DNA of 64,000 nt, taken from NCBI GenBank assembly GCA_964449075.1, contig CAYVBJ010000003.1:94087-158086 (forward strand). The letters run 5' to 3'. This document shows positions 47,843-56,678 of the stretch, in pieces. The notes beneath the pieces were generated by a model. The model saw nothing but the letters and a program-made list of their open reading frames with translations. It did not search any database and had not been told where the DNA came from. This stretch comes from CAYVBJ01 sp964449075 (GTDB taxonomy: Bacteria > Bacteroidota > Rhodothermia > Balneolales > Balneolaceae). Each line of letters begins with the position of its first letter. Position 1 is the stretch's first letter. A program made the position numbers and the translations under genes.

Positions 47843-50176
47843 TTAAAACTGTAATTGTGCCCGCATCACAAGGCTTCTGCCCGGTTCATCTATGAAATAC
47901 CTGAACCTGCTTAAGTAGTCTCTGTAGGTTGCATTTAAAACATTGTTCAAAGAGAGACTCAGATTTACTTTCTTTCCTGAAATTTCCATTTCAGTACCGC
48001 TTTCCAGGTCCAGCAATTGGTAACCGGGCGGCGGCGGAGCAAAATCCACACCTTTCGGAAAATGCGTCTGTTCCCTGGCCATTGTTCCTCTTGCTTCCAG
48101 GTAATTGGATCGAAACAATCCGGTATTTGGCAAGTCAAGATGTGCAAACAGCTGAAGACGATCTGATGGCATGAATATCAGGGGAATGCTCTCATCCCGG
48201 TTCCATCCTCTCAGAAATGAAACAGTTGCCGATGTTCGCAGATTTTTTAGCAATTGGTATTCAAACGTGCCGTCTACACCCCGTATCACCGCATCGGTTT
48301 GCTCGTAGGAGAAAAACGGGAAACTACCCCTTATTGTGAGAGCGGGTTCATCTCCCGGCTGAAGAAAGATATAATTCGTAATGAAATTATTGTACGCGCT
48401 TAACTGAAAATAAGCCTTTCCGGTTACGTGCCTCAGTGTCAAATCAATGTTGATACTCCGTTCAGGATCCAGGTCTTCATTTCCTAGTTCAAATTGAGCC
48501 GTGCCGTGATGAATTCCATCACTAAACTGTTCATTCACCCCAGGTGGCCTCCATGCTGTGCCAAAATTTCCTGAGACAGACCAGTCAGGAGCAAACTGGT
48601 AAGTGATACCTCCAACCAGCGATGCATCGTTATAAGTAAATGATCGTCTTTGAACTTCACGGTTCTCAACTAAAAACACGTCCCGCCAGTGAATGTCAAA
48701 TCTTGCTCCGGTTTCGGCTGTAACAATACCATTCGACCAGTTTTCGATAACGAAAACCCCAGCTGAATATGACTTAAAATTGGGTATCAGGGATCCGGTG
48801 CTTTGGCGCGCATTCCCCTGCTTCATTCCAGAGATTCCAACTGTTCCGGTTAAACTGTTGAACACCGGGTCATGTCTGAATTTCAGGTCGGCACTCCATG
48901 TAGTTAGTTCCAGGTCAAATGCCGGCCTCTGCAAAGCTTCAGGATCATTACTAAACCTTCGGTGAGCATCGAACTCTTTTCTCCTGTTTTGCTGCCATCC
49001 GGCCTGGACCTCAATCCTTCCAACATTCGAAATCTGGTACTTTCCCTGATATCTGAACAAATCATGCGAAATTTCCTGCCTGGGATTATCTATTTCTCTT
49101 CCAAACTCAAAGTCAACGGTTGGCCTTCCCAGCCTGATCGCCCTTTCAAGATCGGATACATTCCCGATATGCGCCCCCCTGAATATACCAAGTTCAGTAC
49201 CAAAATGACTGAAATAGAGATCATGTTCAAATGAGCCATCTTCATAATTCATGTTAAATGAATAGCTCAGTTCCCGGAAGCCTGTATTCCTCATCACATC
49301 TTTTGGAGTGCGTGAATCTGCTGCATTTCTGTAGCTAACCTGAGACCTCCATCCCAGTTTTCCCGATTTATCTAACCCGCCTTCCAGCTTAATACTGCCC
49401 GATCCCTGTGCATTATTGGAAAATCCATTCAGCATCAGTTCACCTGATAAATCTTCTTTTTTATTGATATTATCAGAATCCACCCTGATTACTCCGCCGA
49501 TTGCTCCTACCCCGTATTCAACACCTGAAGCTCCCCGTATGATTTCTATTCTGTCCGGCGAAAAAGGATCGATTTCAGGTGCATGTTCTCCTCCCCACTG
49601 CTGCCCTTCCTGAGCCAGGCCGTGATTCATCAACACCAGCCGCTGGCTGTGCAGTCCACGGACTACCGGTTTGGATATGCTTGGTCCGGTTGAGAGAACA
49701 GTGACACCGGGAAGGGATTTTACCATGTCGCCAATGGTCTGTCCGCGATGTTTGTCCAGGGCAGCTTTATCAAGAATTGTAAGAGATTTTGTTGACTCTC
49801 CGAGAGAATCACGTCCCGCTTTCACAAGAACTTCATCAAGTTTTTGCTCAAGCGGATTCATCTCAATCTCAAGAAAAGTATCAGATTGCACTACAATTAA
49901 TGAGTCAATGCTTTCAAAACCCACATATCTTACCTGAAGAGTATACTTCCCATACCCGACATCATTAATGGTAAAAAAGCCGTCTTGATCAGAAGAAACT
50001 CCCTTGTTTAGTTCAGGCATTCTGATATTTGCACCGGGAAGCGGCTGTCCTGAAATTTTATCTCGAATAACTCCTTCAACATCTGCCAGGGTTTGACCAA
50101 AAACGGCTTCAGGCTGTACGTTTAGTGATATTATTATTGGTATGTATACGAAGAACGATACAAACTTTTTCTTCAT
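47843..50176 (-). CDS. TonB-dependent outer-membrane receptor, probable metal type
   Basis: 777 aa. Signal peptide to about residue 27, a carboxypeptidase-regulatory-like domain (about 32-115), plug domain (about 125-235) with VVRGLHSQRLVLMNHG and RIEIIRGASGVEYGVGAIGG, and a beta barrel ending in aromatic RAQLQF. The plug resembles ZnuD-like receptors. Together with an exported His/Cys protein upstream and an acidic lipoprotein downstream it suggests zinc or copper uptake; that is inferred. The ligand is not shown by the sequence alone. Confidence 0.88.
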   Translation of the reverse strand: MKKKFVSFFVYIPIIISLNVQPEAVFGQTLADVEGVIRDKISGQPLPGANIRMPELNKGVSSDQDGFFTINDVGYGKYTLQVRYVGFESIDSLIVVQSDTFLEIEMNPLEQKLDEVLVKAGRDSLGESTKSLTILDKAALDKHRGQTIGDMVKSLPGVTVLSTGPSISKPVVRGLHSQRLVLMNHGLAQEGQQWGGEHAPEIDPFSPDRIEIIRGASGVEYGVGAIGGVIRVDSDNINKKEDLSGELMLNGFSNNAQGSGSIKLEGGLDKSGKLGWRSQVSYRNAADSRTPKDVMRNTGFRELSYSFNMNYEDGSFEHDLYFSHFGTELGIFRGAHIGNVSDLERAIRLGRPTVDFEFGREIDNPRQEISHDLFRYQGKYQISNVGRIEVQAGWQQNRRKEFDAHRRFSNDPEALQRPAFDLELTTWSADLKFRHDPVFNSLTGTVGISGMKQGNARQSTGSLIPNFKSYSAGVFVIENWSNGIVTAETGARFDIHWRDVFLVENREVQRRSFTYNDASLVGGITYQFAPDWSVSGNFGTAWRPPGVNEQFSDGIHHGTAQFELGNEDLDPERSINIDLTLRHVTGKAYFQLSAYNNFITNYIFLQPGDEPALTIRGSFPFFSYEQTDAVIRGVDGTFEYQLLKNLRTSATVSFLRGWNRDESIPLIFMPSDRLQLFAHLDLPNTGLFRSNYLEARGTMAREQTHFPKGVDFAPPPPGYQLLDLESGTEMEISGKKVNLSLSLNNVLNATYRDYLSRFRYFIDEPGRSLVMRAQLQF

Positions 50177-50270
50177 TGCTGATTAGTGTTTCTAAAAATG
50201 TTGCAGAATCAACGGGAAAGCTTTCAAAATCTCAGCTTATCCCCTGTTTAATTATTGGAAATGCGGTTAA

Positions 50271-50621
50271 TCAAACAGTGACAGGAGGACCCCTTTTAGA
50301 AGAGTAATCAAGGAAGGGAATTGAAATATCGGTGCAGGAGGAGCTTAAACTCTGATTTCCCAAATAATTCAACGATGGTACTGAATTCGAAAAAGCATCA
50401 AATTGAACGTTGGTAATCAGGCAAAGAGAGCAGTGTTCAGCATCAACATCATTGCTGTTATCAACGGGATTATGATGACTTACACTGATAGTTGTAACGG
50501 TATGCTCATCAACTGCCAGTGGAGAAAAGTCATGATAGTGAAACAGGGCTACAGCCAGAAAGCTTGTCAAATAGACAAGCAGCGTGATCCGGGCCGATAT
50601 GTTTCTTATTCTGTTAAGCAT
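50271..50621 (-). CDS. Small exported His/Cys protein upstream of TonB receptor
   Basis: 116 aa. A hydrophobic leader at about residues 10-26 ends near FHYHDFSP. The mature part has HYHD, a later His-His pair (SHHN) and HCSLC, the kind of His and Cys residues that coordinate metals. It resembles small proteins found before heavy-metal TonB receptors (DUF2946-like in form), but no firm family match is claimed. It is 94 bp upstream of the receptor, on the same strand. Confidence 0.65.
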   Translation of the reverse strand: MLNRIRNISARITLLVYLTSFLAVALFHYHDFSPLAVDEHTVTTISVSHHNPVDNSNDVDAEHCSLCLITNVQFDAFSNSVPSLNYLGNQSLSSSCTDISIPFLDYSSKRGPPVTV

Positions 50622-51435
50622 TGGCAGAGATATTAAGAATAGTCTAACGACAAATCAAAATAAAAATTGCTTACCTTGCATGAGTAGAAAAAAGTAAGCC
50701 CCGGAACGATCAATTCCGAGGCCTTATGCTTAGGTTTCAGCATTTAGGAGTGACTAAATTTAACTAACCAGATAGGGACTAATCTTGGTTTGTACTTGTT
50801 TACAAGAGAGAAGTACGTAGAAAATGTTACAGAATAAGTTTCTGCTCAGCCCGATAATATCCTTAGGGCTATTATTTCCGTGTCCGGTTTGCAATCACTC
50901 AGCGGGCATCCCTCTTATCGTTTGAAATCTGCTGAAGTTATGATAGCTCCTATTTTCATCATCATCGCAGCAGTCGAATTACCGGTTCTCACTACCTGGT
51001 TCTACTTCATCATTCACTGAGTTCGATAGTTCACACTGGCACCGGATTCGGACACAGACACCATCTGCACCCGGATTCCATTTTTTGATTTCCGCCATTC
51101 ACCAATTCCCATCAGGCTTTTCAACGTCACGCTTTCATGATATAGACGAAAATCTATACTGTCCTAACCGATTCTTTGTTAAAATGGAAACCGTAATGTT
51201 TCTCGCAGATTTTCGCTGAGTTATACGCAGATTTCAGCAGAATATCAACGCTCATTTGTTGAACACGTAGTTAAACTCGGCGGATTCATCTGCGAGACTC
51301 AGCGAGAAAAAATGCGGAGATTGTGTCAAAGCAGCTATAACAATCTGGCCTAAGAAATCAAATGTAAATTCTTTCCGCAAAATACTGAATCGTTTTGAAC
51401 AGTATTGGACGAGAATATTATTGTAGACGCATCTA
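50622..51435. other. Non-coding region of 814 bp between metal locus and nuclease gene
   Basis: No convincing gene. It contains an inverted repeat at 51211-51310, a short hairpin (AGCCC...AGGGCT) near 50854-50873, and small unsupported frames (for example 51014-51112 minus, 32 codons). No tRNA or known small-RNA family was recognised. It may hold the promoter of the metal locus on its left side. Confidence 0.45.
51211..51310. repeat. Inverted repeat, REP- or MITE-like
   Basis: Left arm near 51211-51232 (TTTCGCTGAG...ACGCAGAT) is matched in inverse by the right arm at 51288-51310 (ATCTGCGAGACTCAGCGAGA). The arms can pair over about 20 bp with some mismatches and an internal gap. No transposase is nearby. 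Confidence 0.55.
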
Positions 51436-54027
51436 TTATTTCACCAGCATCATTTTTCGCGTCAACTGCTCTCCATTTTGCAGGCCTAAACGGTAAAAGT
51501 AGACACCGCTTGACAATCTTGAGGCATCAAATGTAACCGTGTGGCTTCCCGCTCCCCGTGAGGCATCACTCAATAATGTTGCCACTCTCTGACCAACCAC
51601 ATTGTAAACGTCCAGGTTTACCTGCTGTGCGCTTGTGAGGCTAAACTGGATTTGGGTAGTAGGATTAAACGGATTTGGAAAGTTCTGCTCCAGCGAAACG
51701 CGCTCCGGGATACCTGTAAAAAGTTCGTCGTCAGTACTTACACTTTCACTGAATGAAAATCTTGTTGAGACAGGGAAATGATCGGACGTAGTGCTCAGGT
51801 AACTGCCAATAAACGATGGATTTTCCACCCGTTCCGTTCCTTCAAAATAATCGGGAACAAATTCAGAATTAATAGTAATGTGATCGAGCATCGATTGAGT
51901 TCTGAAAGAGGTAGCCCCTTGTTCGCTCAGGCTTTTGGTAATAACAAGATAGTTGGAATCGTCTACAAAATTCTGGTAGGGAGACACTTCATTGTTGTAG
52001 GTTGAAACCGTAACGTCATCGTTATAATCACCCAGCAGGATCACATTGTCGTTCAGGTGATTGAAGTCGAGGAAGCTTTTCATTTGCTCTGATGCATTTA
52101 CACGCCGGTTATAAGACTCCTGGTCACCAAAAGCTTTTGCATGAATGTTAAAAGAGAAAATCTCTCTTTGCATTCCGTCAATATTAGCATTGAACTGAAA
52201 CATCAGCGGCAGGCGTCCGTTTGCCCAGTCAAAAGAGATCATTCCCTGGCTGATTAGCCCTGAATCAAGTGAATCTACGGTTGCGCGTTTAAACATAAAG
52301 GCCGTTTTTTGCTGCTGCGAAAATGATGCCTCAAAACCGCCGTATGCTTCGAGTTCATCTACAAGCCGGTTAAACTGAGAGGAATTTGAAATCTCCTGGA
52401 ATGCATATATATCAGCATCAAGAGTTGTCAGAACGGTTTTTACATTTTCGAACTGCAGTTCTTCGTCATCCGGGCCATTTGAAGGATCGCCGAACCACTC
52501 AATATTCCAGGTGATCACATCCAGTGTCTTATCTTTTGAAATATCATCACCGGGAAAGACGACGGGGTCGGCACCAAGATCTTCTGCAAATCTCGGCAAG
52601 AGCTGAAATATTCCATCAAACCTGCCCACAACCCCAACAATATTGACCGGTTCCCCAGGAGCCGTAACGCCTACAAGGTTAGTATCATTATCAATTCGCA
52701 TCTCTGCGATGGCTGTGCCGTCGTTGATCTCGTAATTAGTTCCAGCCTGAAATAAACCAGAAAAATTGATCGTCACATTTTCAATAATTACAAGCTGACC
52801 TTCATATCCGCCGCTGTTCATCTGCTGCAGTGTAACAGGCGCCGGATCAACAATTCTGGGGTTGTCCGAAAAAATTTCAAATGTAATATTGTCATCTCCT
52901 TCGTACTCACCAATCTGCCTCAAAAAAGTGCCGGGAGCTCCGCCAATAGGATTGAATTCTGTAACCGGTCCGGTTATCACTATCGAATCACCAATCACAG
53001 CCTGGGTATGAAACGGTTCCCAGAAAGCGGCAATTCCTGCGGTTTCATCCTGGAAGTACGCCGGACCGCCAAATTCATTTCCCACTGTAACACGCCCCGA
53101 AACAGTTACACGGGAACCGAAAGGGACATCCCTTGCCTCAGATATTGGAATAATATCAGCTTCAGAAATGGCTTCTCCGCTCAAATTTAACTGAAACTGG
53201 GATTCATTAAATGCGTTACTCGCAATAAGAAGTGTTCCATCAAACGTGCCGGAAGCCTGCGGCGAAAAGGTAACGTCAAACTCGACGGATTCATTAAATT
53301 CAAGAGATGTAGTTGTAAGTGGTTCTGCAATAAAAACCTGTGAATTATCAATAGAAACATCACTGATTTCAAGAGTTTGTGAGCCCCGGTTTCGGATGCG
53401 TATGGTTTCGGCAGACTGCTGACCCAGGTTAACAGGTGAAAATTCAAGATTCGCACCGGATGTAAGTTCATCATTACCAACAAAAACATCAATTGTAGGT
53501 TCCTCTTCTGCCTGGACAAAATCGGTTATAAATAGATTATCAATATTAACTCTTCCTCCTGCCCTGTGCAAAATACGGATTCTGATATCTTCCGGTTCAT
53601 TAACTTCAATTGTATGATTCACAAGTTCATCTGTGGCGCTGATTTGCCCGCCTGCATCCAGCCACGATGAGCCGCTGTCGGTTGAGTATTGCACCTGGAT
53701 AAGGCCACCGGTATCATTGGAAAAGCCGGCATTTGAAAAGTAGAATGAAATATTTTCCACGCCGTCTGATTTATTGAACAACATGGTGATACTTCCGTTT
53801 TCTCTCATTCTTACAGCCTTTGTATCAAACTTTCTGTCCCTGTCGTCTGTTCCCAGTAGCGCTTCGTCAAAAAACCATGTCCCGGTTGATAAGTTTACAT
53901 TATCTGCAGACCAAAAACCTTTTGTGCCTTGCTCAAAGTTTTCTGTAAGCTGAGCACTGGAGGGATAAATTATGCCTGATAAAAGTAAAAAAAAGGTGGG
54001 TAACATCAATTTGTAACAAAGCTGCAT
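51436..54027 (-). CDS. Secreted endonuclease/exonuclease/phosphatase protein with type 9 sorting domain
   Basis: 863 aa, exported. Signal peptide to about residue 25 (ending SSAQ). Then a beta-sandwich (about 30-170), a HYDIN/choice-of-anchor-D-like domain (about 185-285), OB-fold-like segments (about 295-480), the EEP nuclease domain (about 500-760; TWNIEWFG, FQEIS, LLGDYNDD, SDHFPV), and a C-terminal type 9 sorting domain (about 780-863; NFPNPFNPTTQIQFSL, GVYFYRL, RKMMLVK). It is probably exported through SprA. The catalytic residues look complete, so it may cleave extracellular DNA. Confidence 0.9.
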   Translation of the reverse strand: MQLCYKLMLPTFFLLLSGIIYPSSAQLTENFEQGTKGFWSADNVNLSTGTWFFDEALLGTDDRDRKFDTKAVRMRENGSITMLFNKSDGVENISFYFSNAGFSNDTGGLIQVQYSTDSGSSWLDAGGQISATDELVNHTIEVNEPEDIRIRILHRAGGRVNIDNLFITDFVQAEEEPTIDVFVGNDELTSGANLEFSPVNLGQQSAETIRIRNRGSQTLEISDVSIDNSQVFIAEPLTTTSLEFNESVEFDVTFSPQASGTFDGTLLIASNAFNESQFQLNLSGEAISEADIIPISEARDVPFGSRVTVSGRVTVGNEFGGPAYFQDETAGIAAFWEPFHTQAVIGDSIVITGPVTEFNPIGGAPGTFLRQIGEYEGDDNITFEIFSDNPRIVDPAPVTLQQMNSGGYEGQLVIIENVTINFSGLFQAGTNYEINDGTAIAEMRIDNDTNLVGVTAPGEPVNIVGVVGRFDGIFQLLPRFAEDLGADPVVFPGDDISKDKTLDVITWNIEWFGDPSNGPDDEELQFENVKTVLTTLDADIYAFQEISNSSQFNRLVDELEAYGGFEASFSQQQKTAFMFKRATVDSLDSGLISQGMISFDWANGRLPLMFQFNANIDGMQREIFSFNIHAKAFGDQESYNRRVNASEQMKSFLDFNHLNDNVILLGDYNDDVTVSTYNNEVSPYQNFVDDSNYLVITKSLSEQGATSFRTQSMLDHITINSEFVPDYFEGTERVENPSFIGSYLSTTSDHFPVSTRFSFSESVSTDDELFTGIPERVSLEQNFPNPFNPTTQIQFSLTSAQQVNLDVYNVVGQRVATLLSDASRGAGSHTVTFDASRLSSGVYFYRLGLQNGEQLTRKMMLVK

Positions 54028-54267
54028 ATAGTAAATGATTGATTAAGATTTGTGGAGAATCAAAGATAGGTAAAAATTAGGATGTTATTTTTTAATGAAT
54101 GTTAATATTTCCAAAAATTCCTTCTTTCGCGGTCGGTCAGGCGGTTGAATCTCACTTCCGGAAAACTTTTTTTCCCGGAAAATTATTTAAGGATATTCAA
54201 AATCCTGATTACTATCTTACTGCTAAATTATTTAACTAATCACTAACTATCATACTCTGCCTCTATC

Positions 54268-54699
54268 ATGTTTTATAAAAAGATTTTCTTTTCAGTTTCT
54301 CTCTTTCTGTTATTCCCTGTTCTGGTTTTTTCTCAAAACAGTGACGCTCCCAAAGATGCCAGGGCGTATATTGCATCTCCGCAGCACGGTGCTGTTGTAC
54401 CGTCCTCATTCACAGTTGTATTTGGCCTGAGTGGCATGGGAGTTGCACCTGCCGGACAAAACGTGGAAGGAACCGGGCACCATCATCTGCTGATTGATAT
54501 TGAGGATTTGCCCGATCTGACCAGGCCCTTGCCAACCACGGATCAGATTCGTCATTTTGGCCTCGGGCAAACCGAAACAGTTCTGACACTTCCTCCCGGC
54601 AAACACACCCTTCAGTTAATCTTAGGAGATTTCACTCACACACCGCACAATCCGCCGGTGATGTCTGAGAAAATAACGATATACGTTACAGAAAACTGA
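54268..54699 (+). CDS. Exported DUF4399 protein
   Basis: 143 aa. Signal peptide to about residue 22 (ending VFSQ). The mature domain matches DUF4399: SPQHGAVVPSSFTVVFGLSGMGVAPA, GTGHHHLLID and the C-terminal PGKHTLQLILGDFTHTPH. The His-rich GTGHHHLLI could bind a metal. The role of the family is not known to me. It converges with rmuC, three bases apart. Confidence 0.85.
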   Translation: MFYKKIFFSVSLFLLFPVLVFSQNSDAPKDARAYIASPQHGAVVPSSFTVVFGLSGMGVAPAGQNVEGTGHHHLLIDIEDLPDLTRPLPTTDQIRHFGLGQTETVLTLPPGKHTLQLILGDFTHTPHNPPVMSEKITIYVTEN

Positions 54700-54702
54700 T
54701 TT

Positions 54703-56037
54703 CTAACTGTTTTTATCAATCAGTTGATGATCGTCGTTCTCTTTTAAGTTCTCCGGAAGCTGTTTCGATGTTTTGGCGCCCAGCTCACGAAGCATCTCGA
54801 CCTGGCGAATAACGTTGCCGGATCCTGTGCTTAATCTCGTCATGGCTTCGTCATAACTTTCCTGTGTCTGCCTGATGCGGTCACCAACTTTATTCATGCT
54901 TTCGGCAAAGAGCACAAATTTATCATACAAGGCTCCTCCCCTGCTTGCAATCTCCATCGCATTTTTATTCTGATACTCCTGTTTCCATACATTCTCGATG
55001 GTGGCCAGTGTGGCAAGCAGTGTGGTGGGACTGACAATAATGATATTCTTATCAAAAGCCTCATTGTATAAATCCGGCGCATTTTGCATCGCCAGGCCAA
55101 AGGCTGGTTCAATCGGGATAAACATCAGGATAAAATCTGGGGATTTAAAATCATAGATCTGATGATATTTCTTATCACTCAATCCACGAACATGAGCCCG
55201 CATGGATGTGATATGCTGTTTCAAAGCCCGCTCCTGATCCGGTTTTTCTTCGGCAGATGAAAATTTCTCATAAGCTGTGAGTGATACTTTCGAATCGATA
55301 ATCAAATGTTTGCCATCCGGTAATTTTACCACAACGTCGGGCTGCAGCCGCCGGCCCTCGTCGGTTGTGTGACTCTCCTGTATAAAATACTCCCGGTCTT
55401 TCGAGAGGCCTGATTTTTCCAGGATACGCTGTAAAATCACCTCGCCCCAGTTCCCCTGTTGCTTGCTGTCACCTTTCAGTGCACGGGTCAGGTTTTTGGT
55501 TTCCTCGGTAATCTTTTGGTTCAGTTCAAAGATTTTTGTGATTTCGCCTTTCAGCGTATTTCGTTCCCTGGCTTCCGTATTGTAGGTCTCCTCCACTTTT
55601 TTCTTGAACTCCTCAAGCTTTTCTCCAAGCGGATTCAGGAGCCGGTCCATATTCTCCCTGTTCTGTTCGGTAAACTTTTTCGACTTTTCGTCCAGGATTT
55701 CATTTGCCAGGTTTTTAAACTCCGTGCGAAACTTCTCTTCCATCTTTTGAAGCTCCTGCTTCTGCTCGGTCAGACGTTCTTTCAGGTTTCTGTAATCGGC
55801 ACTCAACTCGGCTAATTGTTTTTCAGCTTCCTGTGCACGTGTGCGCTCACTTTCAAGTTTCCGGCTTGCTTCCGACTCCTCTTTATCCATTTCTAAACGT
55901 AAAGAGTGAAGCTGTTTTTCAAGGTTTGCATTTCTCTCTTCGAGGCGTGATTGTTTCGTTTTTGCCATAAAATATGCAATAGCATAACCTGCGGCAAGAC
56001 CAATGATTGTAAGTAATACAGCTGTGATTTCTTCCAT
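54703..56037 (-). CDS. rmuC: DNA recombination protein RmuC
   Basis: RmuC limits inversion at short inverted repeats in E. coli; it has a nuclease-like core. About 444 aa. N-terminal membrane anchor (about 5-24), a long coiled coil (about 30-130), then the RmuC domain (GNWGEVILQRILEKSGL, QPDVVVKLPDGKHLIIDSKVSL). The ATG at 56037 gives the usual start MEEITAVLL just before the anchor; an in-frame ATG at 56082 would add 15 residues. It lies downstream of a small gene whose promoter region carries the same 18-bp box as lexA, so it may be under SOS control. Confidence 0.9.
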   Translation of the reverse strand: MEEITAVLLTIIGLAAGYAIAYFMAKTKQSRLEERNANLEKQLHSLRLEMDKEESEASRKLESERTRAQEAEKQLAELSADYRNLKERLTEQKQELQKMEEKFRTEFKNLANEILDEKSKKFTEQNRENMDRLLNPLGEKLEEFKKKVEETYNTEARERNTLKGEITKIFELNQKITEETKNLTRALKGDSKQQGNWGEVILQRILEKSGLSKDREYFIQESHTTDEGRRLQPDVVVKLPDGKHLIIDSKVSLTAYEKFSSAEEKPDQERALKQHITSMRAHVRGLSDKKYHQIYDFKSPDFILMFIPIEPAFGLAMQNAPDLYNEAFDKNIIIVSPTTLLATLATIENVWKQEYQNKNAMEIASRGGALYDKFVLFAESMNKVGDRIRQTQESYDEAMTRLSTGSGNVIRQVEMLRELGAKTSKQLPENLKENDDHQLIDKNS

Positions 56038-56109
56038 ACCGGGAATTAAAATAATAAGTATTGAGTCGTGAGTATTGGACATTTATAGAATACACTGCCC
56101 ACAACTATT

Positions 56110-56400
56110 TTATTCATTGAACAACAACTCGGCGTCAAATTCCTGCACCAGGTGCCAGCGAAGTTTTTCCGAATCGAATACAATGTGAAAGTAACGCTCC
56201 TCTCTCGTTTTTACAACGTAATGATAGTGAACCGACGACCCCACACGTTCGCGGTGAGCTTGCCGGATGGTTGCGATTCTGTGCTCTGTGCCATCCGGAA
56301 GTTCAAAGCGGAACGGTGTAATGGAATGTTTCAGCCGGGAAGACTTAAATCCTGCTACCACATTGTATACGTGAATTCCGGGATACTTTTGCTCTTTCAT
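56110..56400 (-). CDS. Small conserved-looking protein upstream of rmuC, SOS-box gene
   Basis: 96 aa from the ATG at 56400, chosen because AGAGGT (56405-56410) lies four bases upstream; a GTG at 56406 falls inside that site. Basic, His-rich (RIATIRQAHRERVGSSVHYHYVV), with alternating beta and charged residues, suggesting a small mixed-fold domain; no named family recognised. No signal peptide. The stop is 27 bases from the rmuC distal start. The 18-bp box at 56431-56448 is 30 bases before its ATG and identical to that before lexA, so SOS induction is likely. Function unknown. Confidence 0.7.
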   Translation of the reverse strand: MKEQKYPGIHVYNVVAGFKSSRLKHSITPFRFELPDGTEHRIATIRQAHRERVGSSVHYHYVVKTREERYFHIVFDSEKLRWHLVQEFDAELLFNE

Positions 56401-56404
56401 TCGC

Positions 56405-56410
56405 ACCTCT
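56405..56410 (-). promoter_or_regulatory. Ribosome binding site fixing the start of the rmuC-upstream gene
   Basis: AGAGGT on the minus strand, four bases before the ATG at 56400. It argues against the GTG at 56406 as start. Confidence 0.55.
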
Positions 56411-56430
56411 GGTTTGTGTTGAAATACATA

Positions 56431-56448
56431 TTACACATATATTATACA
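56431..56448 (-). promoter_or_regulatory. Candidate LexA box of the small gene-rmuC unit
   Basis: TTACACATATATTATACA (read on the plus strand), identical over 18 bp to the sequence before lexA at 59726-59743. It can be read as TTAYACA repeated directly with an 11-bp period, one helical turn. It is 30 bases before the ATG, a normal place for a repressor site. Confidence 0.65.
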
Positions 56449-56488
56449 TATATCAATACCGGAAGTTTGAAAATGTGAAAAACACAGA

Positions 56489-56660
56489 AGGGAAAAGTGA
56501 AAACGCAAAAGTGAAAAGTTACATCAGAATTAATAGTTTCGGTGGTGGTTTTGGTTAGTTCATATCTGCAAAAGCTTTTCTCGTAAACTTGTATTTCTAA
56601 ATGCAAACGTTCTTCTCACTTTTGCTGAGTGCATTTAGAAGTCCCGATATTCGGGGCGTT
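56489..56660. repeat. Dispersed intergenic element, copy A
   Basis: Begins with GGAAAAGTGAAAACGCAAAA, and further on has TCACTTTTGCTGAGT, then GAAGTCCCGATATTCGGGGC, with the hairpin CCCGA/TCGGG. The inner GCAAAAGTGA and TCACTTTTGC are complementary. Shares its parts with copy B at 60417-60535. It lies after nfo and before the SOS-like box. Confidence 0.6.
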
Positions 56661-56678
56661 TTCAGTTCTCACTTATTC

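Noticed and set aside
50922..51020. Plus-strand hydrophobic frame of about 32 codons starting at TTG
   Set aside because: No start signal, and the composition can arise by chance; not supported as a gene.
51014..51112. Minus-strand frame of 32 codons (starting MGIGEWRKSKNGIRV) in the non-coding region
   Set aside because: Protein-like in part, but short, without a ribosome site or a partner gene; kept only as a remark.
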